Assembly: GCA_035624085.1 (NCBI GenBank)
Contig: DASPSE010000106.1
Span: forward strand, 1-6,379
Length of the DNA: 6,379 bases
Source: JAFAGX01 sp035624085
Lineage (GTDB): Bacteria > Acidobacteriota > Terriglobia > Terriglobales > Acidobacteriaceae
Direction: 5' to 3'
Below the pieces are notes generated by a model that was not told the origin of the DNA, searched no databases, and saw only the letters and a program-made list of their open reading frames with translations. Position numbers and translations under genes: made by a program. Shown here in pieces: positions 1 to 6,245 of the stretch (position 1 is its first letter; each line of letters opens with the position of its first letter).

Positions 1-1
1 C

Positions 2-1324
2 GCTGTTCTCTCATTTGCTCTAGCGCTGACTGGCCTGGTTGCGGTGCTGCTCGGAGCAGTGACGGCAATACGCAGCGCAGAGGCTGACCCAAACGAAGCC
101 TTGAAGGAAGGTTCGGGAACCGCCGCTCGATTCTCCCGCCATCGCTTGCGAAATGTGCTCATCATTACGCAGTTTGTGTTCGCCACCGTGCTGCTGGTGG
201 GCGCGGTATTGATGATCCGTGGGTTCTTTCATCTAGTTGACATCTACGGTGGATTCCTGCCCGACAACGTCCTTACTCTGCAGGTCTCGGTGCCGGAAGC
301 GAAGTATCCGAACGACAGCCAGGTGACCGAGTTCTACCAACGTCTCTTGCGCGGGATTGAAGGACTGCCTGGTGTGAAGGCGGCAGCCTCTGCCACCAAC
401 ATTCCCGCCAGCAATGTCGACAATGACACGGGTTCGTTCACGATCGAGGGGAAGCCGGCTGCTCCCGGAGGCGAAGGATGGGGTGCGGATGAACAGTCCG
501 TCAGTCCCGAGTTCTTCGCGACTCTGAAGATTCCGTTAGTGCAGGGCCGTGCTTTTTCCGATCATGATGACCGCAACGCCTTGCCTGTAGGCGTGATCAG
601 CCAGAGCATGGCAACTCGCTTCTGGCCGCATGAGAATGCGCTCGGCAGGCGGCTGAAACTGGGACGGGCTGATTCGGATTCTTCGTGGATCACGGTGGTT
701 GGGGTGGTCGGAGACATCAAACAAAATTGGTTCGACCCTCGCCCCAGGCCCACGCTTTATCTGCCACATTTGCAGGCAGCGAGACGCTCCGTGAACTTGG
801 TAGTTCGTGCGTCGTTTCATCCGATGGGTGTTGCTGAACCCATCCGCCAGCTCATGCAGCAGATGGACCCCGAGATCGCGGTCAGCGAAGTTCAGGCGAT
901 GAATGGAGTGATTTCCGACGCCATCTCGCCGGTCCGACTGATGGGCGTCCTGATGGCGGCGTTCGGCGGGGTGGCGCTGGTGCTTTCATGCATCGGGCTT
1001 TACGGAGTGCTGGCACAGAGCGTCACTCAGCGCGTGCGAGAGTTCGGAGTGAGGATGGCGCTGGGTGCCAGCCCAGGTCAACTCCTGCAGTTGGTGCTGG
1101 TGCAGGCGCTGAAGGTCTGTGCGATAGGTTTGAGTGTAGCTTTGCCGCTGGCCGTGGTTTTGAGCCAGGTCATGGCGAATTTTCTGTTCGGGGTGGTTGC
1201 GCTGAATGTCACGATTCTGGCGGGACTGGCTGCCGTGCTTCTTGCCGTCGCGTTGCTGGCAGCTTATGTTCCGGCACGCCGCGCCGCCCATATTGATCCA
1301 ATCGTAGCTTTGCGCTACGAGTGA
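2..1324 (+). CDS. MacB/FtsX-type ABC transporter permease, C-terminal part (5' truncated by window edge)
   Basis: Inner-membrane permease of the MacB/FtsX superfamily, whose members couple cytoplasmic ATP hydrolysis to periplasmic movements (export of drugs, peptides or lipoproteins). The frame is open from base 2, so the GTG at 44 is not the true start; 440 codons are visible. Numbered from base 2: residues 1-22 are a hydrophobic helix that would end a first FtsX half; a cytoplasmic linker with ALKEG follows; a TM helix lies at 52-72; a large periplasmic MacB_PCD-like domain (LPGV motif) spans about 75-308; TM helices lie near 313-339, 363-390 and 403-424. The FtsX signatures VREFGVRMALGA and AAYVPARRAAHIDP are clear, and the protein ends in ALRYE. 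A second TM/PCD/FtsX set after an earlier FtsX end matches the duplicated acidobacterial permeases (family knowledge). No ATPase domain is visible. The substrate is unknown. The efflux channel gene follows after 21 nt, suggesting one operon. Confidence 0.9.
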   Translation, partial: AVLSFALALTGLVAVLLGAVTAIRSAEADPNEALKEGSGTAARFSRHRLRNVLIITQFVFATVLLVGAVLMIRGFFHLVDIYGGFLPDNVLTLQVSVPEAKYPNDSQVTEFYQRLLRGIEGLPGVKAAASATNIPASNVDNDTGSFTIEGKPAAPGGEGWGADEQSVSPEFFATLKIPLVQGRAFSDHDDRNALPVGVISQSMATRFWPHENALGRRLKLGRADSDSSWITVVGVVGDIKQNWFDPRPRPTLYLPHLQAARRSVNLVVRASFHPMGVAEPIRQLMQQMDPEIAVSEVQAMNGVISDAISPVRLMGVLMAAFGGVALVLSCIGLYGVLAQSVTQRVREFGVRMALGASPGQLLQLVLVQALKVCAIGLSVALPLAVVLSQVMANFLFGVVALNVTILAGLAAVLLAVALLAAYVPARRAAHIDPIVALRYE

Positions 1325-1330
1325 GTTTAT

Positions 1331-1334
1331 GGAG
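1331..1334 (+). promoter_or_regulatory. Ribosome binding site of the TolC-like gene
   Basis: GGAG lies 11 nt before the ATG at 1346, inside the 21-nt gap after the permease stop. It supports this ATG as the start. The gap is too short for an evident separate promoter, so the gene probably shares its transcript with the permease. Confidence 0.5.
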
Positions 1335-1345
1335 CTAGAAAAATC

Positions 1346-3325
1346 ATGAAACCTCGTATATCAATATTGCTTAGCCATAGCACTATAGCGTTGACAGTTA
1401 AAGTAGTACTTCCAGTTGCTCTGGGCCTGGCGAGTTACGCGGCATCGGCGCAAAACCTGCGCGATTACTCCGAGCCGACGCCTCACTTTCCGAATCTCTT
1501 GGGGCCGTATTTTGCGCATCAGGTGCCGCCGCCCAGCTTCGGCAATACTCCCCGAATCGAAACTCTTCTGAGAGATGGGAAGGTGCGCTTGTCTCTGAGC
1601 GATGCGGTCGCATTGGCGCTGGAGAACAATCTCGATCTGGCCATCGCGCGCTTCAATCTTTCCATCGCTGACACGGACATCCTGCGGGCCAAATCTGGAC
1701 AGGCAGTGCGCGGCGTCGATACCGGATTGGTGCAGGGAACTCCCGGAGGCGGCATCGGAGGTTTCGGTACTGGCGCACCGGGAGCAGGCGCAGGTGGCAC
1801 TTCAGGAGGCGCGGGCGGTGCGGGCACAGGCGCCTCGGGATTGGTGCAGTCAACTCTTGGAAGCGGTACGCCCATCGATACGTTCGATCCCATTCTCAAT
1901 TCCGGGATGAACATTGACCACGCGACTTTCCCGGAGTCAAGCAAAGTACTTTATGGCGTGTCATCGCTTCAGCAAAACAGCGCCGTCGCAAACTTCAACT
2001 ACACGCAAGGGTTCTCAACCGGCACGCTGATGAGCCTGAACTTCAACAATGACCGTATCACCAGCAACAGTTTGTTCGCTATTCTCTCTCCCGAAGTCGA
2101 CAGTGGTTTTCGCCTTACCCTCCGGCAACACTTGCTGGCTGGTTTCGGCTTCGGGCCCAACATGCGGTTCATACGAATCGCCCGCACGAACCGGGAGATC
2201 TCCGACGTTGCTTTCCGGGGGCAGGTAATCGCCACCGTCTCTCAGATTGAGAACATTTACTGGGACCTGGTCAACGCGTATGAAGACGTCAAAGTAAAGG
2301 AACGCTCACTGGAACTTGCGGAGAAAACGCTCTCTGACGATCGTGAACAAGTGCGCATCGGGGCTATCGCTCCAATAGAAGTGATGAAAGCTGAGGCCCA
2401 GGAAGCTACCGCTAACCAGGACCTGCTACTCTCACAAAATGAACTTCAGTTGCAGGAACTGCTGATCAAGAATGCGATTACCCGCGACCTCAGCGATCCG
2501 CTTCTGGCTTCCGCGTCGGTGATTCCAACCGACACGATGAATATCCCGGAAAAAGAGCCGGTGACACCCATCCAAGACTTAATCACAGATGCTGAGCAGC
2601 ATCGGCCCGAGCTGGCAGAAGCGCGCATGGACCTCACCAACCGGGAGATTTCCAAGAAAGCGACCGCCAATGCAATGAAGCCGCAGTTGGATTTGATTGC
2701 CTGGTACGGGGCGTATGGCCTTGGCGGACTGGAGACTTCGTCTGGTCTTTCCAGCAGTGGCCCAATTCCACGCTCGGGATACCCCAACGCGTTTGCTGAC
2801 TTATTCAAGAACAACTCACCGGATTACGCGGTAGGGCTAAACCTCAGCATCCCCTTGCGCAATCGCGCCGCCCAAGCGGACCAGATTCGCTCGCAGCTGG
2901 AATTCCGGCAGGCGCAGTTGCACTTGCAGCAGTTGCAGAATCAGATTGGAATCGAAGTCCGCAATGCTCAGTTTGCGCTGTTGCAGAATCGTTCCCGAGT
3001 AGACACAGCGCGCAAAGCCCGTGATCTGGCGCAGCAAACGTTCGATATTGAGCAGAAAAAGAAAGCTCTCGGCGCGTCCACCGCCAACCTTGTGCTGCAG
3101 ACGCAACGCGATCTGGCGCAGGCGGAATCCAATTTCGTGGCGGCGATGTCGACCTATGAAAAATCGCGCGTGGAACTGGACCGCGCTACCGGTTTGACGC
3201 TGACTCATGCCGGGATCGAGGTTCAAGATGCGGAAAAGGGAATCGTGCAACAATTGCCGCATTTCCTGGGAGTAGCGCCGGCTCCTGATGTTCCTGCAGA
3301 GCAATCAAGGATGGAAAAGAATTGA
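1346..3325 (+). CDS. TolC-family outer-membrane efflux protein with Gly-rich insertion
   Basis: Outer-membrane channel of a tripartite exporter (OEP family, two repeats), expected to trimerise and carry substrate from periplasm to exterior. The 659-residue product starts with a signal peptide: basic start (MKPR), hydrophobic stretch, probable cleavage after ASA at 33-35. OEP repeat 1 begins near residue 82 with LSLSDAVALALENN. A long helical region at about 293-380 contains the TolC-like turn IGAIAPIEVMKAEAQEA from about 338. The second Gln-rich helical hairpin lies at about 511-620 and ends in LDRATGLTL. The protein is longer than E. coli TolC (about 490 residues); part of the excess is a Gly/Ala-rich insertion at 127-174, between the first helix and the first predicted strand region. 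The start is supported by an RBS and the signal peptide. The adjacent permease suggests a MacAB-TolC-like pump, but the adaptor gene is not in view. Exact substrate and partners are unknown. Confidence 0.92.
   Translation: MKPRISILLSHSTIALTVKVVLPVALGLASYAASAQNLRDYSEPTPHFPNLLGPYFAHQVPPPSFGNTPRIETLLRDGKVRLSLSDAVALALENNLDLAIARFNLSIADTDILRAKSGQAVRGVDTGLVQGTPGGGIGGFGTGAPGAGAGGTSGGAGGAGTGASGLVQSTLGSGTPIDTFDPILNSGMNIDHATFPESSKVLYGVSSLQQNSAVANFNYTQGFSTGTLMSLNFNNDRITSNSLFAILSPEVDSGFRLTLRQHLLAGFGFGPNMRFIRIARTNREISDVAFRGQVIATVSQIENIYWDLVNAYEDVKVKERSLELAEKTLSDDREQVRIGAIAPIEVMKAEAQEATANQDLLLSQNELQLQELLIKNAITRDLSDPLLASASVIPTDTMNIPEKEPVTPIQDLITDAEQHRPELAEARMDLTNREISKKATANAMKPQLDLIAWYGAYGLGGLETSSGLSSSGPIPRSGYPNAFADLFKNNSPDYAVGLNLSIPLRNRAAQADQIRSQLEFRQAQLHLQQLQNQIGIEVRNAQFALLQNRSRVDTARKARDLAQQTFDIEQKKKALGASTANLVLQTQRDLAQAESNFVAAMSTYEKSRVELDRATGLTLTHAGIEVQDAEKGIVQQLPHFLGVAPAPDVPAEQSRMEKN
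1724..1753 (+). repeat. Imperfect direct repeat, copy 1, flanking the Gly-rich insertion
   Basis: This 30-nt unit encodes GLVQGTPGGG (residues 127-136 of the TolC-like protein). It matches the unit at 1838-1867 at 24 of 30 bases, with the first 12 bases (GGATTGGTGCAG) identical. The copies are in frame, 114 nt (38 codons) apart. Confidence 0.75.
1838..1867 (+). repeat. Imperfect direct repeat, copy 2, flanking the Gly-rich insertion
   Basis: Encodes GLVQSTLGSG (residues 165-174), identical at 7 of 10 residues to copy 1 at 1724-1753. The 28 residues between the copies are almost entirely Gly, Ala, Ser and Thr. The arrangement looks like an old internal duplication that was later filled with or expanded by low-complexity sequence. 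Confidence 0.75.
3307..3311 (+). promoter_or_regulatory. Ribosome binding site supporting the TTG start of the response regulator
   Basis: AAGGA lies within the last codons of the TolC-like gene, 10 nt before the TTG at 3322. The competing ATG at 3382 has its nearest AAGGA at 3352-3356, 25 nt away and too far for normal initiation. This favours the TTG start. Confidence 0.45.
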
Positions 3326-4761
3326 ATCCCGTAACCAACACCGAACTCGAAAAGGATAAAATTCATCCGCGTGCCACGCCTATGGCCACAGAAACTCACG
3401 CCGCTGCCCGCCTGCTGATTGCCGACGACCAGCGGGATGTGTTAGAAGCTCTCCGTCTTCTACTGAAGCCCGAGGGATTTGCGGTAGAGTCGGTCACCTC
3501 GCCGGCAGGCGTGCTGGATGCCCTGACCTCGCATGAGTTCGACGCAATATTAATCGATCTGAACTACACACGCGACACGACCTCCGGGCAGGAAGGTCTC
3601 GACCTGCTCTCTCGCATTCAGGCGATTGACAGCACGCTGCCGGTAATCGTCATGACCGCGTGGGGAAGCGTGGAGTTGGCGGTGGAGGCCATGCGCCGAG
3701 GCGCGCGCGATTTCATCCAGAAGCCTTGGGAGAACGCCCGCCTGCTCGCCATATTGCGCACACAAATTGAGTTGGGGAGTGCTCTGCGGAACAGCCAACG
3801 CCTGGAAGCCGAAAATCGATTGCTGCGGGCTGAAGGCCTGCCGAAATTCATCGCTCATTCGGAAACCATGCAGCCTGTATTGCGCCTGATCAGCAGTGTG
3901 GGGCCGTCTGATGCCAATGTGCTCGTTACTGGCGAGCACGGTAGTGGCAAGGAAGTTGTCGCGCGAACTCTGCATGGGCTCTCCACGCGGTCTTCGCGCC
4001 CTCTGGTCGCAGTGAATACTGGCGGATTGCCGGAAGGAATTTTCGAGAGCGAGCTGTTTGGTCACGTAAGAGGCGCGTTCACGGACGCGAAAACCGATCG
4101 GATCGGACGCTTCGAACTGGCGCATGGTGGCACGCTGTTTCTGGACGAGATCGCGAACATTCCGCTCTCCCAGCAGGCCAAACTGCTGCGCGTCCTGGAG
4201 AGCGGTGAGATGGAGCGCGTGGGCTCGTCGCAAACTCGCCGCGTGGATGTGCGAGTGATTTCGGCTACGAATGCCGAACTGAATCAGGAGGTTGCGGCGG
4301 GGCGTTTCCGCCAGGACTTGTTGTTTCGATTGAACACGATTGAGATTCAGATACCACCCCTTCGTGAGCGGCGGTCCGACATCCCGCTGCTGGCGACGTT
4401 TTTCCTCGATCGCTATGGTCAGCGCTACCGCAAGCCCGCCAAAACCTTTGAGCCCGCCGCAATGCAGTCTATGTTGGAGTATCCCTGGCCCGGCAATGTG
4501 CGCGAGCTGGATCACGCGGTCGAACGGGCGGTGCTGCTATCCAGCGGAGACGTCGTGCGGGTCAGCGATCTTAGCCTTAAGGCGCCCCGCGAGGCCATGC
4601 AGCGGCTGGAAGAGCTGAGCCTGGAGGAAGTCGAATCTCTCTTGATCCGCAAAGCAATCGACCGGTATGGTGGGAATATCAGCCAGGCGGCTGAGGCTCT
4701 TGGGCTGAGCCGGAGCGCACTCTATCGGCGTCTGCAAAAATATGGAATCGGAAGCAGCTAA
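3322..4761 (+). CDS. Sigma-54-dependent response regulator, NtrC family (REC-AAA+-Fis HTH)
   Basis: Cytoplasmic transcriptional activator, 479 residues, typical NtrC-class length. The receiver domain (about 30-150) keeps the full phosphorylation pocket: Asp35/Asp36, phosphoacceptor Asp79, Thr112 and Lys134. The AAA+ domain (about 178-400) shows Walker A GEHGSGKE (204-211), Walker B LFLDE with Asp275/Glu276, FRQDLLFRL (329-337) and WPGNVREL (389-396). A Fis-type HTH fills 440-476. The sigma-54 contact loop reads GAFTDA (251-256) rather than GAFTGA. The loop after Asp79 is about five residues longer than in CheY and lacks the usual Pro. The start is probably TTG at 3322, overlapping the previous stop as TTGA and implying translational coupling; the alternative is ATG at 3382, just before the receiver domain, which would drop 20 poorly structured residues. 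The kinase overlapping its 3' end is the obvious partner. Targets are not visible; control of this export operon is inference. Confidence 0.93.
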   Translation: MNPVTNTELEKDKIHPRATPMATETHAAARLLIADDQRDVLEALRLLLKPEGFAVESVTSPAGVLDALTSHEFDAILIDLNYTRDTTSGQEGLDLLSRIQAIDSTLPVIVMTAWGSVELAVEAMRRGARDFIQKPWENARLLAILRTQIELGSALRNSQRLEAENRLLRAEGLPKFIAHSETMQPVLRLISSVGPSDANVLVTGEHGSGKEVVARTLHGLSTRSSRPLVAVNTGGLPEGIFESELFGHVRGAFTDAKTDRIGRFELAHGGTLFLDEIANIPLSQQAKLLRVLESGEMERVGSSQTRRVDVRVISATNAELNQEVAAGRFRQDLLFRLNTIEIQIPPLRERRSDIPLLATFFLDRYGQRYRKPAKTFEPAAMQSMLEYPWPGNVRELDHAVERAVLLSSGDVVRVSDLSLKAPREAMQRLEELSLEEVESLLIRKAIDRYGGNISQAAEALGLSRSALYRRLQKYGIGSS

Positions 4762-6154
4762 CGATTCTCGCATCCACAGCGCGGATGCGGTGAAGTCTGC
4801 TCCCCAACCTCGAGTTCGTTCCCGGCACCAGGCAACGCGCCGCCTCAGCCACGAAAACCGGGTTCTGCTGTTGGCGCTGGGATCCGGCGCCGTGCCGGCA
4901 CTGCTCTCGATTGTCCTGCTCTGGACCAGTGATCACGACCCAGGTACTCGCTGGAGCCTCGCGTTTCTTATCGGCATAGTCTGGCTGGGTTTCGCCTCCG
5001 CCGTGCGCGGAGCCGTGGTTCGGCCTCTGCAGACACTCTCCAATATGCAGTCTGCGTTACGCGAGGGCGATTTTTCATTTCGCGTGCGCGGCGCCAAAAC
5101 CGGGGATGCGCTGGGCGAACTGATGCTGGAGGTGAACACGCTCTCCGAGATGCTCCGCGAGCAACGGCTGGGCGCGATGGAGGCAAGCGCGCTGCTTACC
5201 ACTGTCATGACCGAAATCGATGTCGCTGTGTTCGCTTTCGATGGGGAGCAAAGATTGCGGCTCGCGAACCGGGCGGGGGAACGCCTGATGGCGCAGAACG
5301 CCGAGCGGCTCATCGGCAAGACTGCTGAAGAATTGGGCCTGGCGGAATGTCTGGAGGGTGAGTCCGCACGTACTTTGGAGAAGAATTTTCCCGGACAGTC
5401 TGGGCGCTGGGGTTTTCGCCGGTCGGTGTTTCGGCAGGGAGGCAAACCCCACTATCTGGTGGTGCTGGCCGATTTGAGCCGCGCCTTGCGCGAAGAGGAA
5501 CGGCAGGCCTGGCAGCGCCTGGTGCGCGTTTTGGGCCACGAATTGAACAATTCGCTGGCCCCGATCTGCTCGATTGCGGGCAGCCTGGAAGACATCATGA
5601 AACGCGAAGCTCGTGCTCCTGACTGGGAGGACGATTTGCGACGCGGGCTGCGGGTCATCGCCGAGCGTTCGGATGCTTTGAGCCGGTTCATGCGCGACTA
5701 CTCTCGCCTCACGCGCTTGCCCAAGCCCCAGCTTCGTCGCATGGACCTGGGGACGCTGGTTCAGACGGCGGCGGGGTTGGAAACTCGTGCCCTGATCGAG
5801 ATCGAGCCGGGACCGGAAATCAGCGTGAATGTCGATCCCGACCAGTTGCAGCAAATGCTGATCAATCTGATCCGCAATGCCGTCGATGCATCTCTCAGCA
5901 CGGGCGGCAAAGTTAGGGTGGGTTGGGAGAAAAACGGAAACTGGATCAATTTGTTTGTGCAGGATGAAGGTCCCGGCATTGCCAATCCGGCGAATTTGTT
6001 CGTTCCTTTCTTTACCACCAAGCCAGGAGGATCGGGAATCGGGCTGGTGTTGAGTCGCCAGATCGCTGAAGCGCATGGCGGAAGCCTCTCGCTCAGAAAT
6101 CGCGCGCAGGGGAAAGGCTGCGAAGCGGTGATCCAGCTGCCGTTGGGGGACTGA
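4742..6154 (+). CDS. Membrane sensor histidine kinase, NtrY-like (2 TM, HAMP, PAS, HisKA, HATPase)
   Basis: Inner-membrane kinase of 470 residues, the likely phosphodonor of the preceding regulator. An Arg-rich cytoplasmic N-terminus (1-40) precedes TM1 (about 41-62) and TM2 (about 71-93), leaving only about eight periplasmic residues, so no extracellular sensor domain exists. A HAMP-like segment follows (about 93-143, with VVRPLQTL and GDFSFRV), then a PAS-like domain (about 151-245, IDVAVFAFD). The H-box is LGHELNNSLAPI with phosphoacceptor His266, the variant found in NtrY-like kinases rather than the common SHELRTPL. The ATPase has an N-box with Asn379 (INLIRNAVDAS), G1 DEGPGI from 408, an F-box PFFTTK and G2 GGSGIGL (429-435); all catalytic motifs look intact. 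The ATG start lies inside the HTH codons of the regulator (20-nt overlap) with no clear RBS, so translation is probably coupled; a GTG at 4790 is a weaker alternative. The signal is unknown: membrane, cytoplasmic PAS ligand or a partner protein. Confidence 0.92.
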   Translation: MESEAANDSRIHSADAVKSAPQPRVRSRHQATRRLSHENRVLLLALGSGAVPALLSIVLLWTSDHDPGTRWSLAFLIGIVWLGFASAVRGAVVRPLQTLSNMQSALREGDFSFRVRGAKTGDALGELMLEVNTLSEMLREQRLGAMEASALLTTVMTEIDVAVFAFDGEQRLRLANRAGERLMAQNAERLIGKTAEELGLAECLEGESARTLEKNFPGQSGRWGFRRSVFRQGGKPHYLVVLADLSRALREEERQAWQRLVRVLGHELNNSLAPICSIAGSLEDIMKREARAPDWEDDLRRGLRVIAERSDALSRFMRDYSRLTRLPKPQLRRMDLGTLVQTAAGLETRALIEIEPGPEISVNVDPDQLQQMLINLIRNAVDASLSTGGKVRVGWEKNGNWINLFVQDEGPGIANPANLFVPFFTTKPGGSGIGLVLSRQIAEAHGGSLSLRNRAQGKGCEAVIQLPLGD

Positions 6155-6194
6155 GCCACTTCGGTCTCTGTGCTGAGCAGTGCCAGCCTTGCGC

Positions 6195-6200
6195 TACAAT
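6195..6200 (+). promoter_or_regulatory. Possible -10 box for the downstream gene
   Basis: TACAAT differs from TATAAT by one base and lies 46 nt before the ATG at 6246, in the only real intergenic gap of the window. No good -35 hexamer is seen at 16-18 nt spacing, and no extended -10 TG. This is a tentative housekeeping-type promoter; a sigma-54 element (GG-N10-GC) is not present here. Confidence 0.3.
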
Positions 6201-6236
6201 GTGCTCCCCGTACCTTAACTTTCCAAATCAGATGCC

Positions 6237-6241
6237 GGAGG
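6237..6241 (+). promoter_or_regulatory. Ribosome binding site of the right-edge gene
   Basis: GGAGG is a strong Shine-Dalgarno match, though only 4 nt before the ATG at 6246. An in-frame stop (TAA at 6216-6218) with no start between it and 6246 makes this ATG the first possible start. Confidence 0.5.
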
Positions 6242-6245
6242 CCAG

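Noticed and set aside
988..1296. A 102-codon plus-strand frame inside the permease 3' region
   Set aside because: It overlaps the conserved FtsX helices in another frame, and its Arg/Gly/Cys-rich translation has no recognisable features.
44..1324. Reading the permease as a complete 426-residue protein from GTG at 44
   Set aside because: The frame stays open to base 2 and encodes the rest of a hydrophobic helix, so GTG is internal and the gene is cut by the window edge.
4128..4142. TGGCAC followed by TTCT, resembling a sigma-54 -24/-12 element
   Set aside because: The -12 GC is missing (GG-N10-CT), and the bases encode the Walker B region of the AAA+ domain, which explains the match.
3550..4515. 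A 321-codon open frame on the minus strand inside the response regulator gene
   Set aside because: It lies wholly antisense to a regulator whose motifs are intact. Its translation is rich in His, Arg and Gln without domains, as expected for a shadow frame in GC-rich coding DNA.
5075..6076. A 333-codon open frame on the minus strand inside the kinase gene
   Set aside because: It is fully antisense to conserved HisKA and HATPase motifs, has no recognisable domain, and has the same composition bias as other shadow frames.
6155..6194. A terminator after the kinase gene
   Set aside because: Only a 4-bp GCTG/CAGC pairing can be found and there is no following U-tract, so no rho-independent terminator can be supported.
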